Positions 43,715 to 53,990 of a stretch of 64,000 bases of DNA are shown piece after piece. A program made the position numbers and the translations under genes. How positions within the stretch are numbered: position 1 is the first letter of the stretch; the number at the start of each line of letters is the position of its first letter. Source of the stretch: Candidatus Brevundimonas colombiensis (GTDB lineage: Bacteria > Pseudomonadota > Alphaproteobacteria > Caulobacterales > Caulobacteraceae); assembly GCA_029202665.1 (NCBI GenBank), contig CP119326.1, forward strand, positions 1,612,001 through 1,676,000, written 5' to 3'. The notes beneath the pieces were generated by a model. That model saw only the letters and a program-made list of their open reading frames with translations. It was not told where the DNA came from and made no database searches.

Positions 43715-44517
43715 CGGGCGCCGCAAGCTCTCCCTCCAGTTCTCCCGACGTGGTCATCGTAACCGGGGCCAGTCAGGGGATGGGACGCGCAACGGCGGAA
43801 CGGCTATGTGCAGATGGCGCTGTGGTGATCCTGGCGGACATCAACGAAGAGATGGGCCGAGATGTCGCCCGCAGTCTTGGAAGGACCGCTTCCTTTTCTC
43901 GTCTGGATGTCGCCTCGGCCGCGGACTGGGCGACGCTCGCGGAGACGACGCTCAAGGCGCATGGTCGGATCGACGGCCTGGTCAACAATGCGGGCATCTA
44001 TGCGACAGGCCGATTGGACGAGACTGAGGAAAGCGTCTTCCATCAGGTTCTTGACATCAATCTGCTGGGGCCATGGCTGGGCATCCGGGCTGTCGCGCCG
44101 AGCATGAAGGCCGCCCGCCGGGGGGCTATCGTGAACGTCTCCTCCATCGCCGGCCTGATGGGCCGCGCTGGACAAGGGGCCTATGTGACGGCGAAGTGGG
44201 GACTGCGGGGACTAACGCGCACGGCGGCCAAGGAACTGGGTCCGTTTGGCGTCCGGGTGAACTCGGTCCACCCAGGAGCGATAAACACCAAGATGTTCGC
44301 CGATCTCAGCCGCGGGTCGAAAGGCGCCTTCGCCGACCGGTTTCCCGAAGTCGCCATGAATCGTGTCGGCGAACCAGAAGAGGTCGCCTCGGCTACCACC
44401 TTTCTCCTGGGGCGGGAGGCCGGCTACATCTCGGGGACGGAACTCGTGGTCGACGGCGGTTGGAGCTGCGGCGCCTATTCTTCCAACAAGCCTGTGGCGA
44501 GCGACGAACCCGCTTAA
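43711..44517 (+). CDS. Short-chain dehydrogenase/reductase
   Basis: 268 residues from ATG 43711, chosen because it overlaps the thioesterase stop; an upstream in-frame extension lies inside that gene. VVIVTGASQGMGRATAE, LVNNAGIYATGRLDE, Ser in VNVSSIAGLMG, catalytic YVTAK, and TELVVDGGWSCGAYSSN at the end. Classical NAD(P) SDR of the 3alpha/20beta-hydroxysteroid or FabG type. Substrate not determined. The TetR gene lies 135 bp downstream. Confidence 0.93.
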   Translation: MTGAASSPSSSPDVVIVTGASQGMGRATAERLCADGAVVILADINEEMGRDVARSLGRTASFSRLDVASAADWATLAETTLKAHGRIDGLVNNAGIYATGRLDETEESVFHQVLDINLLGPWLGIRAVAPSMKAARRGAIVNVSSIAGLMGRAGQGAYVTAKWGLRGLTRTAAKELGPFGVRVNSVHPGAINTKMFADLSRGSKGAFADRFPEVAMNRVGEPEEVASATTFLLGREAGYISGTELVVDGGWSCGAYSSNKPVASDEPA

Positions 44518-44598
44518 CAGGTTGGGGATGTCTCGCCCGACAAAATCACATGATTAAGCGCTCGGCGCGCCTGGAGCCAAGCTTGGGGCCCATAGATG

Positions 44599-44616
44599 TT
44601 GACGTAATTTAGTCAA
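44599..44616. promoter_or_regulatory. TetR-type operator candidate
   Basis: TTGACGTAATTTAGTCAA has perfect 5-bp arms (TTGAC / GTCAA) with an AT-rich 8-bp centre, 36 bp ahead of the TetR start. Size and symmetry fit a TetR-family dimer; autoregulation is the natural inference. No second copy with this spacing was seen in the other intergenic regions I read. Confidence 0.5.
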
Positions 44617-44652
44617 ACGGTTACCCCGATTTGACACTGAGGTTGCGATGCA

Positions 44653-45288
44653 ATGGCGTTGAAAAGCAGATTGGAGAAGGCGGTTAGGCCGGAGTCCCGG
44701 CTGGCGCTGATCTCTGCGACCGCCCAACTGCTGTCAGAGAAGTCTATTCCCGATACGTCGCTGAGCGAGATCGCCGTGCGATCCGGATTGAATTCGGCGC
44801 TGATCAAATACTACTTCGGCAGCAAGGAGGGCCTGTTCATGGCTGTCCTGGAGCGGGACGCCGAGGCGTCGATGGAGGCGCTTTCGGAGCTCGTCGACAT
44901 GCCGATTTCCGCCGAGCAGAAGCTGAAAATCCATATTAAGGGGATCATCAACACCTACTACCGGTCACCCTATATCAACCGGCTGATCAACTATATGATC
45001 GTCCAGGGCCAGCCGGCTTCGGCCCAAAGAGTGGCCGAAATCTTCGTCGAGCCGATGATCGACGCCTACCGGCGGATCGTCAGTCAGGGCGTCGACGAAG
45101 GACGTTTCCGGTCGGTGGACCCAGGCATGCTGTATTACAGCACTGTCGGCGCGTGCGAGCATATCTTCTACGCCTCCTACTCCATCCCCACGACCCTCGG
45201 CATCGAGCGCCTGACCGAAGAGACCAAACAGGCCTATGCGCAGCATGTAATCGACCTCTGCTTCGGCGGAATCCTGGCGAAGCCGTGA
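44653..45288 (+). CDS. TetR-family transcriptional regulator
   Basis: 211 residues. N-terminal TetR helix-turn-helix DTSLSEIAVRSGLNSALIKY, then YFGSKEGLFMAVLERDAEAS. The C-terminal ligand domain ends with LCFGGILAKP. It is a repressor responding to a small ligand such as an acyl-CoA or a pathway intermediate. It has a dyad symmetric site in its own promoter and precedes the second TonB receptor by 409 bp, which may also be a target. The same-strand SDR/thioesterase pair lies upstream. Confidence 0.93.
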   Translation: MALKSRLEKAVRPESRLALISATAQLLSEKSIPDTSLSEIAVRSGLNSALIKYYFGSKEGLFMAVLERDAEASMEALSELVDMPISAEQKLKIHIKGIINTYYRSPYINRLINYMIVQGQPASAQRVAEIFVEPMIDAYRRIVSQGVDEGRFRSVDPGMLYYSTVGACEHIFYASYSIPTTLGIERLTEETKQAYAQHVIDLCFGGILAKP

Positions 45289-45697
45289 CGCGCATACGAC
45301 GGCGGCGCTTGCGACCGTAATCTAACGGAATCAGGTTTTCCTGAAGGGGCCAAAAAGGCCTTTATGGAGGATGTGATAGCCGGCGCTGCCGCACAGCACC
45401 CGTGCTGGGAATAAAACCGAAGCTGAGTTGGCTGTACCAACTCCACCCACGACGTCTAGAGCCGCTTTGCCGGTCCCATCTCTGAGGATGAGGGACGCGC
45501 CAAGACTAAACCTCAATGCAAAAGGGAGGCCATCTTCGCTTCGCGGAATGGCCGGCCTAAGGGCGTCGCGCCGGGCGGTTGGCGTTCGGGCTGAGCCTGA
45601 AACTAATCAATCGATTAAAACAATTTGACCTCAGGCCTGAACGGAGGTCTAAACTGCCATCGATAAGCCGAGAAAAATCGGCGTCTGGGAGGGTGAA
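45289..45697. other. Intergenic region before the second TonB receptor
   Basis: 409 bp with no convincing gene. Near its left end, GGCC-AAAAA-GGCC followed by TTTAT (about 45348-45364) could be a weak terminator for the TetR gene. The right part is AT-rich around 45600-45625 and then holds GACCTC (45627) and GAGGTC (45644) in inverted orientation around an inner TCAGGCCTGA palindrome, about 50 bp before the receptor ATG; this is where a promoter and operator are expected. Confidence 0.35.
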
Positions 45698-48139
45698 ATG
45701 AGAGGCAAGGCATATCTTTGCGCGGGTGCGGCCTGGGTTGCATTGGCGGCTGCGTGTTCGGCGGGGTCTGCGGCGGCGCAGGACGTCGTCGACAACACCA
45801 GAACCGCGGAGGCCAACCCGCAAAATCCGACGCAATTGGACGAGATTCTCGTCACGGCTCGTCGAAAGGATGAGCGTCTGCTCGATGTTCCCGTGGCGGT
45901 CACCGCCGTCAGCGCCGAGGCCATGGACGGTTATGCCGTGACGACGGTCAGTGATCTGGCGACCATGGTGCCGTCGATGGTGGCGGGCAAGGCCGCGTCG
46001 GGTTCGTCGGCCAGCATCTTCCTGCGCGGCGTCGGCTCCACGGCCTTGTCGGCTGGCTTTGACCAGTCGGTTTCCTTCGTCATCGACGGCCTCCCGATGA
46101 GCCGCGGACGCGAGATCAGTCTGCCGCAGTTCGACATTCAAAGCGTCGAGGTTCTGCGCGGACCACAGGCCCTGTTCTTTGGCAAGAACACCACCGGCGG
46201 CCTGATCAGCATCGCCTCCAACAATCCGACGTCGAATTTCCAGGCTGGCGCACGCGTAGGCTATGGGTTCGAGGCGCGCGACAAGTATGGCGAGGCCTAT
46301 GTTTCCGGTCCGATCAGCGACACGCTGCGGGCGCGGCTGGCGGCTCGTCTGTCGGACAGCGAGGGGGCGTTCACCAACACGGCCGCCGAGACCTATCCGA
46401 CGCCGATCCCCGGCCAGGTCCGCACCAGCACGGGAGCCCGCCGTGGCGGGTCCGAAAGCGCCAGCGCCCGCCTGAGCCTGGACTGGGATCCAAGCTCGGC
46501 TCTGAATGTGAAGTTCAAGGCCGGCGCCACCTCCGTCAAGGACGGCGGTCCGACAGACATCGTCGAACGTCTCTGCGGCGGCGGGCGCACGACGCCCTTG
46601 TCCGCCAACGGCGTCCCGCCGAGCCCGAACGCCGACTGCCGGATCGACGGTCGTTCCGACAGCGCCTCTTTGCCCTCCGATGTGGTGAACGCCAACTACC
46701 GCTGGGCGCGTGACGGCAAGATGTACGGCGATTTCGCATCCCAGTACGCCGTGCTGACCGGCAGCTACGAGGCGGACAAGTTCGATGTCACCTCGGTCAC
46801 CGGCTATTATCACTTCCGCCAGACGGACCTGAGCAATGTGTCCGGCGAAGGCTATCCGGCGAGCTTCAGCCAGTTCGCGGATTTCAAGCAGACCTCCCAG
46901 GAGGTGCGGGTTCAGACCAAGTTCGACGGGCCGCTAAATCTGCTGTTCGGCGGCTTCTGGGCGCACGGCGAGTTCGAGTTCAACACGGACGCCTACATCT
47001 TCCCCGTGCCGCTGGATCCGACGACGAACACCTATACGACCTTCAGTCGCGATAACGGGTTCGATACGGATTCCCGATCGCTGTTCTTGCAGGGGACGTA
47101 CAACTTCTCCGAACGGTGGGAGCTGAGCGCCGGCGGCCGCTACAGTTGGGAAGAGCGTGACAGCTACCAGCGCTCCCTGGCGGCCCATAGCGCCTTTGCT
47201 GCCGCCTTCACGGGCGGGCTCGAGTTGAAGGATAGCTACGACGACTCCAACTTCTCGCCCGAGGTCACCCTTCGGTACAAGCCGAGCCGCGACACCACGG
47301 TGTATGCGGCCTACAAGCAGGGGTTCAAGGCGGGCGGCTACAACATCTCGCAGGTGCTGACCCCGGCGTCGACCGTCGCAGCGGGACGCTTCGGCGCCGA
47401 AACGGCCGAGGGCGGCGAGGTCGGTCTTCGCACCCTGGCGTTCGCCCGCAATCTCAGCTTCAACATCACCGCCTATCGATACATCTATTCCGATCTGCAG
47501 GTGCAGTTCTTCGATCCCGCAACGGTGTCGCTGACAGCCGGGAACGCGGGCGAACTGCTGACGCAAGGGATCGAGGCGGACTTCAGCTATCGCATGCCCA
47601 CCATCGACGGTCTGAGCCTACGCGGCTCGGCCGCATGGAACGACGCGGAGTATCGCAACTACATCGGCCAGTGCTATTCGGGCCAGACGGTCGCTGGCGG
47701 CTGCAACCTGTTGCCGGCGGGCGGCGTCTTCAACGGTCAGGACTATGATGGCCAAAGGCCGCCCAAGGCGCCGGAATTCGCCGCACGTCTCGGCAGCACC
47801 TTCGAACGTTCGGTGACGGGGTCGGGGGTCATGCTGCGCGTCAACGGCGACGTCAGCTACACCTCCTCCTACAACTTCTCGGACGCCTTGCGGCCCGATG
47901 CGGTTCAGGACGGCTTCTACAAGGTCGATGCGTCGATCAGTCTCGTGGCGCCGGACGAGCGGTGGACCGTGTCCCTGATCGGACGCAACCTCACCGACGA
48001 ACTGGTCGTCGCGGCCGCAAACGACATTCCGTTCGCCGGCGGCACGGGGACGGGCACGACCTCGGGCGTCGTCGCCGACATGTCGGCCTTTGTGGACAAC
48101 CCGCGCGAGGTCCTGATCGAGTTCGCCTGGAAGTTCTGA
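45698..48139 (+). CDS. TonB-dependent outer-membrane receptor
   Basis: 813 residues. Signal peptide of about 27 residues ending AGSAAAQ, plug starting LDEILVTARRKDERLLDVPV, then QSVEVLRGPQALFFGKNTTG. The barrel ends EVLIEFAWKF with the terminal Phe. It differs from the receptor at 29.9 kb and belongs to the family expanded in sphingomonads and caulobacters for plant, terpenoid or steroid-like ligands. A ferredoxin and a multi-gene beta-oxidation operon follow, so uptake of that operon's substrate is likely. A perfect hairpin lies just after the stop. Confidence 0.95.
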   Translation: MRGKAYLCAGAAWVALAAACSAGSAAAQDVVDNTRTAEANPQNPTQLDEILVTARRKDERLLDVPVAVTAVSAEAMDGYAVTTVSDLATMVPSMVAGKAASGSSASIFLRGVGSTALSAGFDQSVSFVIDGLPMSRGREISLPQFDIQSVEVLRGPQALFFGKNTTGGLISIASNNPTSNFQAGARVGYGFEARDKYGEAYVSGPISDTLRARLAARLSDSEGAFTNTAAETYPTPIPGQVRTSTGARRGGSESASARLSLDWDPSSALNVKFKAGATSVKDGGPTDIVERLCGGGRTTPLSANGVPPSPNADCRIDGRSDSASLPSDVVNANYRWARDGKMYGDFASQYAVLTGSYEADKFDVTSVTGYYHFRQTDLSNVSGEGYPASFSQFADFKQTSQEVRVQTKFDGPLNLLFGGFWAHGEFEFNTDAYIFPVPLDPTTNTYTTFSRDNGFDTDSRSLFLQGTYNFSERWELSAGGRYSWEERDSYQRSLAAHSAFAAAFTGGLELKDSYDDSNFSPEVTLRYKPSRDTTVYAAYKQGFKAGGYNISQVLTPASTVAAGRFGAETAEGGEVGLRTLAFARNLSFNITAYRYIYSDLQVQFFDPATVSLTAGNAGELLTQGIEADFSYRMPTIDGLSLRGSAAWNDAEYRNYIGQCYSGQTVAGGCNLLPAGGVFNGQDYDGQRPPKAPEFAARLGSTFERSVTGSGVMLRVNGDVSYTSSYNFSDALRPDAVQDGFYKVDASISLVAPDERWTVSLIGRNLTDELVVAAANDIPFAGGTGTGTTSGVVADMSAFVDNPREVLIEFAWKF

Positions 48140-48147
48140 TCACCCAG

Positions 48148-48175
48148 GACAGCGCAGGGCCATCCCTGCGCTGTC
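48148..48175 (+). terminator. Perfect hairpin after the second TonB receptor
   Basis: GACAGCGCAGGG and CCCTGCGCTGTC, 12-bp perfect arms with a four-base loop CCAT, starting 8 bp after the stop and followed by TT. A strong intrinsic-terminator-like stem or attenuator limiting read-through into the ferredoxin operon. Confidence 0.75.
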
Positions 48176-48214
48176 TTCCCGCTCAACCGATTTTGAAGAA
48201 CAGAAACAGTCTTG

Positions 48215-48532
48215 ATGCCCCAACTCACGGTGACGTCACGCGACGGCGTCCAGCACCAGGTCGAAGGCGAAGGGGGGCGCAGTCTGATGGAGACGCTGCG
48301 TCGGGCGGGCTTCGATGAGGTTTTGGCCCTGTGTGGCGGCTCCTGCTCCTGCGCGACCTGCCACGTCTATGTCGACGAGGCCGACCTGGACCGCCTTCCT
48401 GAACTCAGCGAGACCGAAAGCGATCTTCTCGACAGTTCGGAGCATCGCGCCGCGAACTCGCGGCTGTCGTGTCAAATCCCGTTCGGTCCCGATCTCGAGG
48501 GGCTGCGTGTGACCATCGCCCCCGAAGACTGA
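48215..48532 (+). CDS. [2Fe-2S] ferredoxin
   Basis: 105 residues. ALCGGSCSCATCHVYVDEAD and RLSCQIPFGPD hold the four cluster Cys; the acidic ELSETESDLLDSSE segment is the docking surface. Adrenodoxin/putidaredoxin type. A P450 or Rieske oxygenase should be its partner but none adjoins it, so it probably serves the P450 at 23.6 or 9.9 kb, reduced by the enzyme at 36.2 kb. Resembles the ferredoxin at 13.9 kb. ATG 48215 preferred over an in-frame TTG at 48212. Confidence 0.93.
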   Translation: MPQLTVTSRDGVQHQVEGEGGRSLMETLRRAGFDEVLALCGGSCSCATCHVYVDEADLDRLPELSETESDLLDSSEHRAANSRLSCQIPFGPDLEGLRVTIAPED

Positions 48533-48596
48533 AAGCCCGTCGACCTCTCGCCATTCCTTCCAACGGCGTCGTCGGACGTCGCCATGAGATTTAATC

Positions 48597-50675
48597 GTGT
48601 CCTCCTCAATCAACTCCGTCGTCAGCCTCGATCATCGTCAGAACGTCGCTGTCGTCATCATCGATTCGCCGCCTGTGAACGCCCTGTCGCAGCCCGTTCG
48701 GGAAGGCGTCAGCCTGGCCTTGCGCCAGGCGCTTGGCGATCCCGACGTCCGCGCCGTGGTTCTGCATTGCGCGGGTCGCACCTTCTGCGCAGGCGCCGAC
48801 ATCTCGGAGTTTGGTCGCCCCCTCTCGGCGCCGGATCTGAACCAGGTGTTCGAAATCATGGAGGCCGCCTCCGTCCCCATCGTCGCCGCACTGCACGGCA
48901 CGGCCTTGGGAGGCGGGCTTGAACTGGCCCTGGCCTGCCACTACCGGATCGCCGCGCGCGGCGCGAAGGTGGGATTGCCTGAAGTCAGCCTGGGGCTTCT
49001 GCCTGGGGCAGGCGGGACGCAGCGGACGCCCAGGCTGGTCGGCGTCGCGGCGGCGATCGAACTCATCGCAGCCGGCGCGCCTGTCGATGCCGAGCGCGCC
49101 CTGGCGATGGGACTGATCGATCGTGTGGTCGAAGGCGGCGATCTGCTGGAGTCGGCCGTCGACTATGCGCGCGATCTAGCCAGCGATGGCGCGCCCCTGA
49201 GACGCGCGCGCGATCTTTCGGTGGATCTGACGCCGGAAGCGGCCGAGGCGGCGGCCGAGGCCTATCAGGCGCGTAATCCCAAGCTGTTCAACGGGTTCAA
49301 GGCGCCGGGGCATATTCTGCTGGCCGTCAAGGCGTCGACCGACCGTTCCTTCGACGCTGGCCTTGAGCGCGAACGCGAGCTTTTCAACGCCTTGATGGCC
49401 AGCGATGAATCGGCCGCGCAACGCCATATTTTCTTCGCCGAGCGCGCCGTCTCCAAAATTCCCGGCTTGGCCGCCGACGTCAGACCTCTGGACATACAGA
49501 GCGCCGCCGTGATCGGCGCCGGGACGATGGGGACGGGCATCGCGATCGCCTTGCTGTCCGCGGGGATCGCGGTGACGCTGATCGATCGCGCGACAGAGGC
49601 GCTGGACAAGGCCGTGGCGCGTATCGACCGGACATACCAGGATCTGGTCAGGAAGGGACGATTGACCCAGCAGAAGGCTCAGGCCTGTCTTGGCGCCCTT
49701 ACCGCGTCCAGCGACCTGACAGCCGTGGGACAGGTCGATCTGATCATCGAAGCCGTGTTCGAACGGCTGGACCTCAAACAGGGTGTCTTCAAGGAGATCG
49801 ACGCCTTGGCGCGCCCGGGCGCCGTTCTGGCCAGCAACACGTCGTTCCTGGATCTGGACGCCATCGCTTCCGTGGTCTCGCGTCCCCAGGACGTGGTCGG
49901 TCTTCACTTCTTCGCGCCCGCCAACATCATGAGATTGCTTGAGGTCGTACGCGGGGCGAAGACGTCAGATGCTGTTCTGGTCACGGCCATGGCGCTCGGC
50001 CGTCGCCTGGGCAAGGTGGCGGTTCTGTCGGGCGTTTGCGACGGCTTCATCGCCAATCGGGTGATGGCGCGTCGCGGCGAGGCGGCCGATCGCCTGATTC
50101 TGGAAGGCGCCTGGCCCAGGGACATCGATCGCGTGCTGGAAGTCTACGGCTTCCCGATGGGCAGTTTCGCCATGATGGACCTGGTCGGGCTGGACGTCAT
50201 CGGCTGGGATCGCGAGGCCAGCGCCGGACGCACGGTCCAGGAAATCCTGTGCGAGGCGGGGCATTGGGGACAGAAGACCGGGATCGGATACTACGAATAT
50301 GGGCCGCAAGGACAGGTCGAGCCATCCAGGGCGGCCGTCGAAGCGATCGAGACGATCCGTGCCCGCGCGGGCGTATCGCAGCGGCCCAGATCCGACGCGG
50401 AGTTGCTGAACGAACTGCTTGACCCGGTCGTGAACGAGAGCGTGCGCCTTCTCGACGAAGGGATCGCCCTGCGGGCCTCCGACATCGATATGGCTCTGGT
50501 GGCGGGGTATGGCTGGCCTGTCTATCAGGGCGGGCCGATGTTCTGGGGCGACACCGTGGGCCTCCAGGGGATCGTCGACCGTCTTAAGGCGCGGATCGCG
50601 GCAGGTGAGGCGATCGTCCTGTCTCCCCTTCTGGAACGGTATGCGGCCGAAGGCCGCCGCTTCGTTCGCGACTGA
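48597..50675 (+). CDS. Fused enoyl-CoA hydratase / 3-hydroxyacyl-CoA dehydrogenase
   Basis: 692 residues. N-terminal crotonase domain: SPPVNALSQPVREG, RTFCAGADISEF, HGTALGGGLELALACHYRIA and GLPEVSLGLLPGAGGTQR (both catalytic Glu present). The dehydrogenase domain begins near 300 with AAVIGAGTMGTGIAIALLS, contains DLIIEAVFERLDLKQGVFKE and the catalytic LHFFAPANIM. FadB/FadJ-like, the soluble alpha subunit without the isomerase-specific extension. It converts an enoyl-CoA to the 3-ketoacyl-CoA in one protein and is followed by a thiolase 29 bp away. Confidence 0.95.
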   Translation: MSSSINSVVSLDHRQNVAVVIIDSPPVNALSQPVREGVSLALRQALGDPDVRAVVLHCAGRTFCAGADISEFGRPLSAPDLNQVFEIMEAASVPIVAALHGTALGGGLELALACHYRIAARGAKVGLPEVSLGLLPGAGGTQRTPRLVGVAAAIELIAAGAPVDAERALAMGLIDRVVEGGDLLESAVDYARDLASDGAPLRRARDLSVDLTPEAAEAAAEAYQARNPKLFNGFKAPGHILLAVKASTDRSFDAGLERERELFNALMASDESAAQRHIFFAERAVSKIPGLAADVRPLDIQSAAVIGAGTMGTGIAIALLSAGIAVTLIDRATEALDKAVARIDRTYQDLVRKGRLTQQKAQACLGALTASSDLTAVGQVDLIIEAVFERLDLKQGVFKEIDALARPGAVLASNTSFLDLDAIASVVSRPQDVVGLHFFAPANIMRLLEVVRGAKTSDAVLVTAMALGRRLGKVAVLSGVCDGFIANRVMARRGEAADRLILEGAWPRDIDRVLEVYGFPMGSFAMMDLVGLDVIGWDREASAGRTVQEILCEAGHWGQKTGIGYYEYGPQGQVEPSRAAVEAIETIRARAGVSQRPRSDAELLNELLDPVVNESVRLLDEGIALRASDIDMALVAGYGWPVYQGGPMFWGDTVGLQGIVDRLKARIAAGEAIVLSPLLERYAAEGRRFVRD

Positions 50676-50704
50676 ACCCCTCCCATTTGTTGCAGGATCG
50701 ATCG

Positions 50705-51879
50705 ATGCCCGAAGCCTATATCGTCGCCGCCACCCGCACAGCCGGAGGCCGGCGCAACGGCCGGCTGAAAGACTGGCGCCCGTCTGACCTGGGCGGCGCT
50801 GTTCTGGACGCGCTGATCGCGCGCACCGGTCTTGATCCGGCGGCGGTGGATGACGTCGTCATGGGGTGCGTCGGACAAGTCGGCGAGCAGAGCATGCAGG
50901 TCGGGCGTAGCGCCGTCATGGCCTCAAGCCTGCCCGACAGCGTGCCGGCGGTCACCATCGATCGTCAGTGCGGATCATCTCAGCAGGCCGTGCATTTCGC
51001 CGCCCAGGCTGTGATGTCCGGTACGCAGGACATCGTGATCGCCGCAGGCGTCGAAAGCATGACACGCGTGCCGATGGGCATGGCGGCCTGGTTGCCCGCT
51101 CAGCACGGTCTCAGCCAAGGGGCGTGGTCGCCGCGAATTCTGGAACGCTATGGCGTCGCCGAGTTCAGCCAGTTCTCCGGCGCGGAACGGATCGCCGAGA
51201 AATACGGTCTGTCGCGCGAACGTCTGGACCAGTTCGCACTGGAAAGTCACCGCCGAGCCGCTGCCGCACAGGAGGCCGGACGGTTCGACGCCGAGATCAC
51301 GGCATTGACGATCGAGGACGAAAACGGCGTCCGCGGCCAGCACGTCAGGGACGAGGGGGTGCGTCCCGACGCCACGCTGGAAAGCATCGGCGCGGTCAAG
51401 CCTCTTCAGGAGGGCGGTCGCATCAGCCCCGCCACCGCCAGCCAGATATGCGACGGCGCTGCAGGCGTCATGGTCGTGAGCGAGCGCGCCCTGAAGACCC
51501 ATGGGCTGACGCCGCTGGCCCGCATTCATGGGCTGACGGTGACGGCGGGGGATCCCGTCATCATGCTGGAAGAGCCGATACCGGCGACACGCAAGGCTCT
51601 GCGGCGCGTCGGTCTCTCGCTGGATCAGATCGATCTCTATGAGGTGAACGAGGCCTTCGCGCCCATCCCGCTCGCCTGGCTTCAGGCCCTGGACGGCAAC
51701 CCGGATCGATTGAACGTCAACGGCGGCGCCATCGCCCTGGGCCATCCGCTCGGCGCTTCGGGCGCCCGACTGATGACCACCCTGATCCACGCCCTTCGCG
51801 CGCGCGGCGGGCGATATGGACTTCAGACCATGTGCGAAGGCGGCGGCGTCGCCAATGTGACAATCCTGGAAGCCCTGTA

Positions 51880-51880
<1 letters not shown>
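50705..51880 (+). CDS. Thiolase (acetyl-CoA C-acyltransferase)
   Basis: 391 residues from ATG 50705. Classical thiolase: nucleophilic Cys in DRQCGSSQQAVHFAAQA, His in NGGAIALGHPLGASGAR and the second Cys in QTMCEGGGVANVTILEAL. It thiolytically cleaves the 3-ketoacyl-CoA made by the preceding fused enzyme. The stop overlaps the ATG of a family III CoA-transferase. All residues needed for activity are there, in contrast to the Ltp2-like protein at 20 kb. Confidence 0.95.
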
Positions 51881-52970
<1,090 letters not shown>

Positions 52971-52974
<4 letters not shown>

Positions 52975-53981
52975 CCCGCAGAGCGCGTCAGGTCGTCGGC
53001 GACGGTCGCCTCTCGCCGGTGCTGGTCCAGCCGATGCCCGAACCCGGGCCCGGCGAACTGCTGCTGCGCGTCCATGCCACCAGCGTCAACTATCATGACA
53101 TGATCGGGGTGCGGGGCGGTTTGCCGGGGCTGCCGGTGCCTCGCGTGCCCTTCTCAGACTCTTCGGCGACCGTGGAGGCCCTTGGGCCCGGCGTTGAGGG
53201 ATTCCATGTCGGCGATGCGGTGATTCCAAGCTTCTTTTTGGAATGGCGCAGCGGACCGCCGACCCGACGGGCGCTGGGGCGGATCCTGGGCGATCATCTG
53301 GATGGGACGCTGCAGTCCCATCTTTGCGTGCCGGCCCAGGCCGTCGCCCGCGCGCCGAGCCATCTCAGTCACCAGGAGATCGCAACCCTGGGATGCGCGG
53401 GACTGACCGCCTGGCGCAGCGTAGTCGTCGAGGCGGGCATCCGTCCCGGTCAGACGGTCGTGATTCAGGGCACGGGGGGCGTTTCCCTGTTCGCCCTGGG
53501 CTTTGCCAAGATGCTGGGCGCACGAACGATCATAACCTCGTCCTCGGACGAGAAGCTGGAGCGGGCCCGCGCGCTCGGCGCCGACATCCTCGTCAACTAT
53601 CGTCGGACCCCGCAATGGTCGCGGGCCGTGATCGATGCGACCGACGGGCAGGGGGCGGACCTGATCGTCGATGTGGGAGGGGGCGCGACCCTGGGCGAAG
53701 CCGTCAGGGCGGTGAAGACGGGGGGGCATCTGTCGGTCATCGGCGTGCTGACCGGCCTGAGCGCCCCGGATTTCCCGCTGAACCGCGTGATGGCGCGAAA
53801 CGCCACCCTGCGCGGCGTCACCGTGGGCTCGACAGCCGATCTTCAGGCCATGTGCAGGGGCGTCGAGCATTGCGGATATCGGCCGGTCATCGACAGCGTC
53901 TTCAACCTCGAGACGACGCACGAGGCGATTGAGGCCTTGGCCCGCCAGAAGCATTTCGGAAAGATCGTGGTGGAAGTCTGA
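52971..53981 (+). CDS. Zinc-less MDR oxidoreductase (quinone oxidoreductase-like)
   Basis: 336 residues from ATG 52971, overlapping the previous stop. Medium-chain dehydrogenase/reductase fold: SVNYHDMIGVRGG near the N-terminus, VVIQGTGGVSLFALGFAKML as the Rossmann motif, ILVNYRRTPQWSRAVIDATD. The usual Cys and structural-zinc Cys quartet are absent, placing it with the zinc-independent enoyl/quinone reductases. It may reduce a double bond of an unsaturated ketone or an enoyl-CoA with NADPH. The substrate is unknown. Confidence 0.88.
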
Positions 53982-53990
53982 TCGCGCGCC

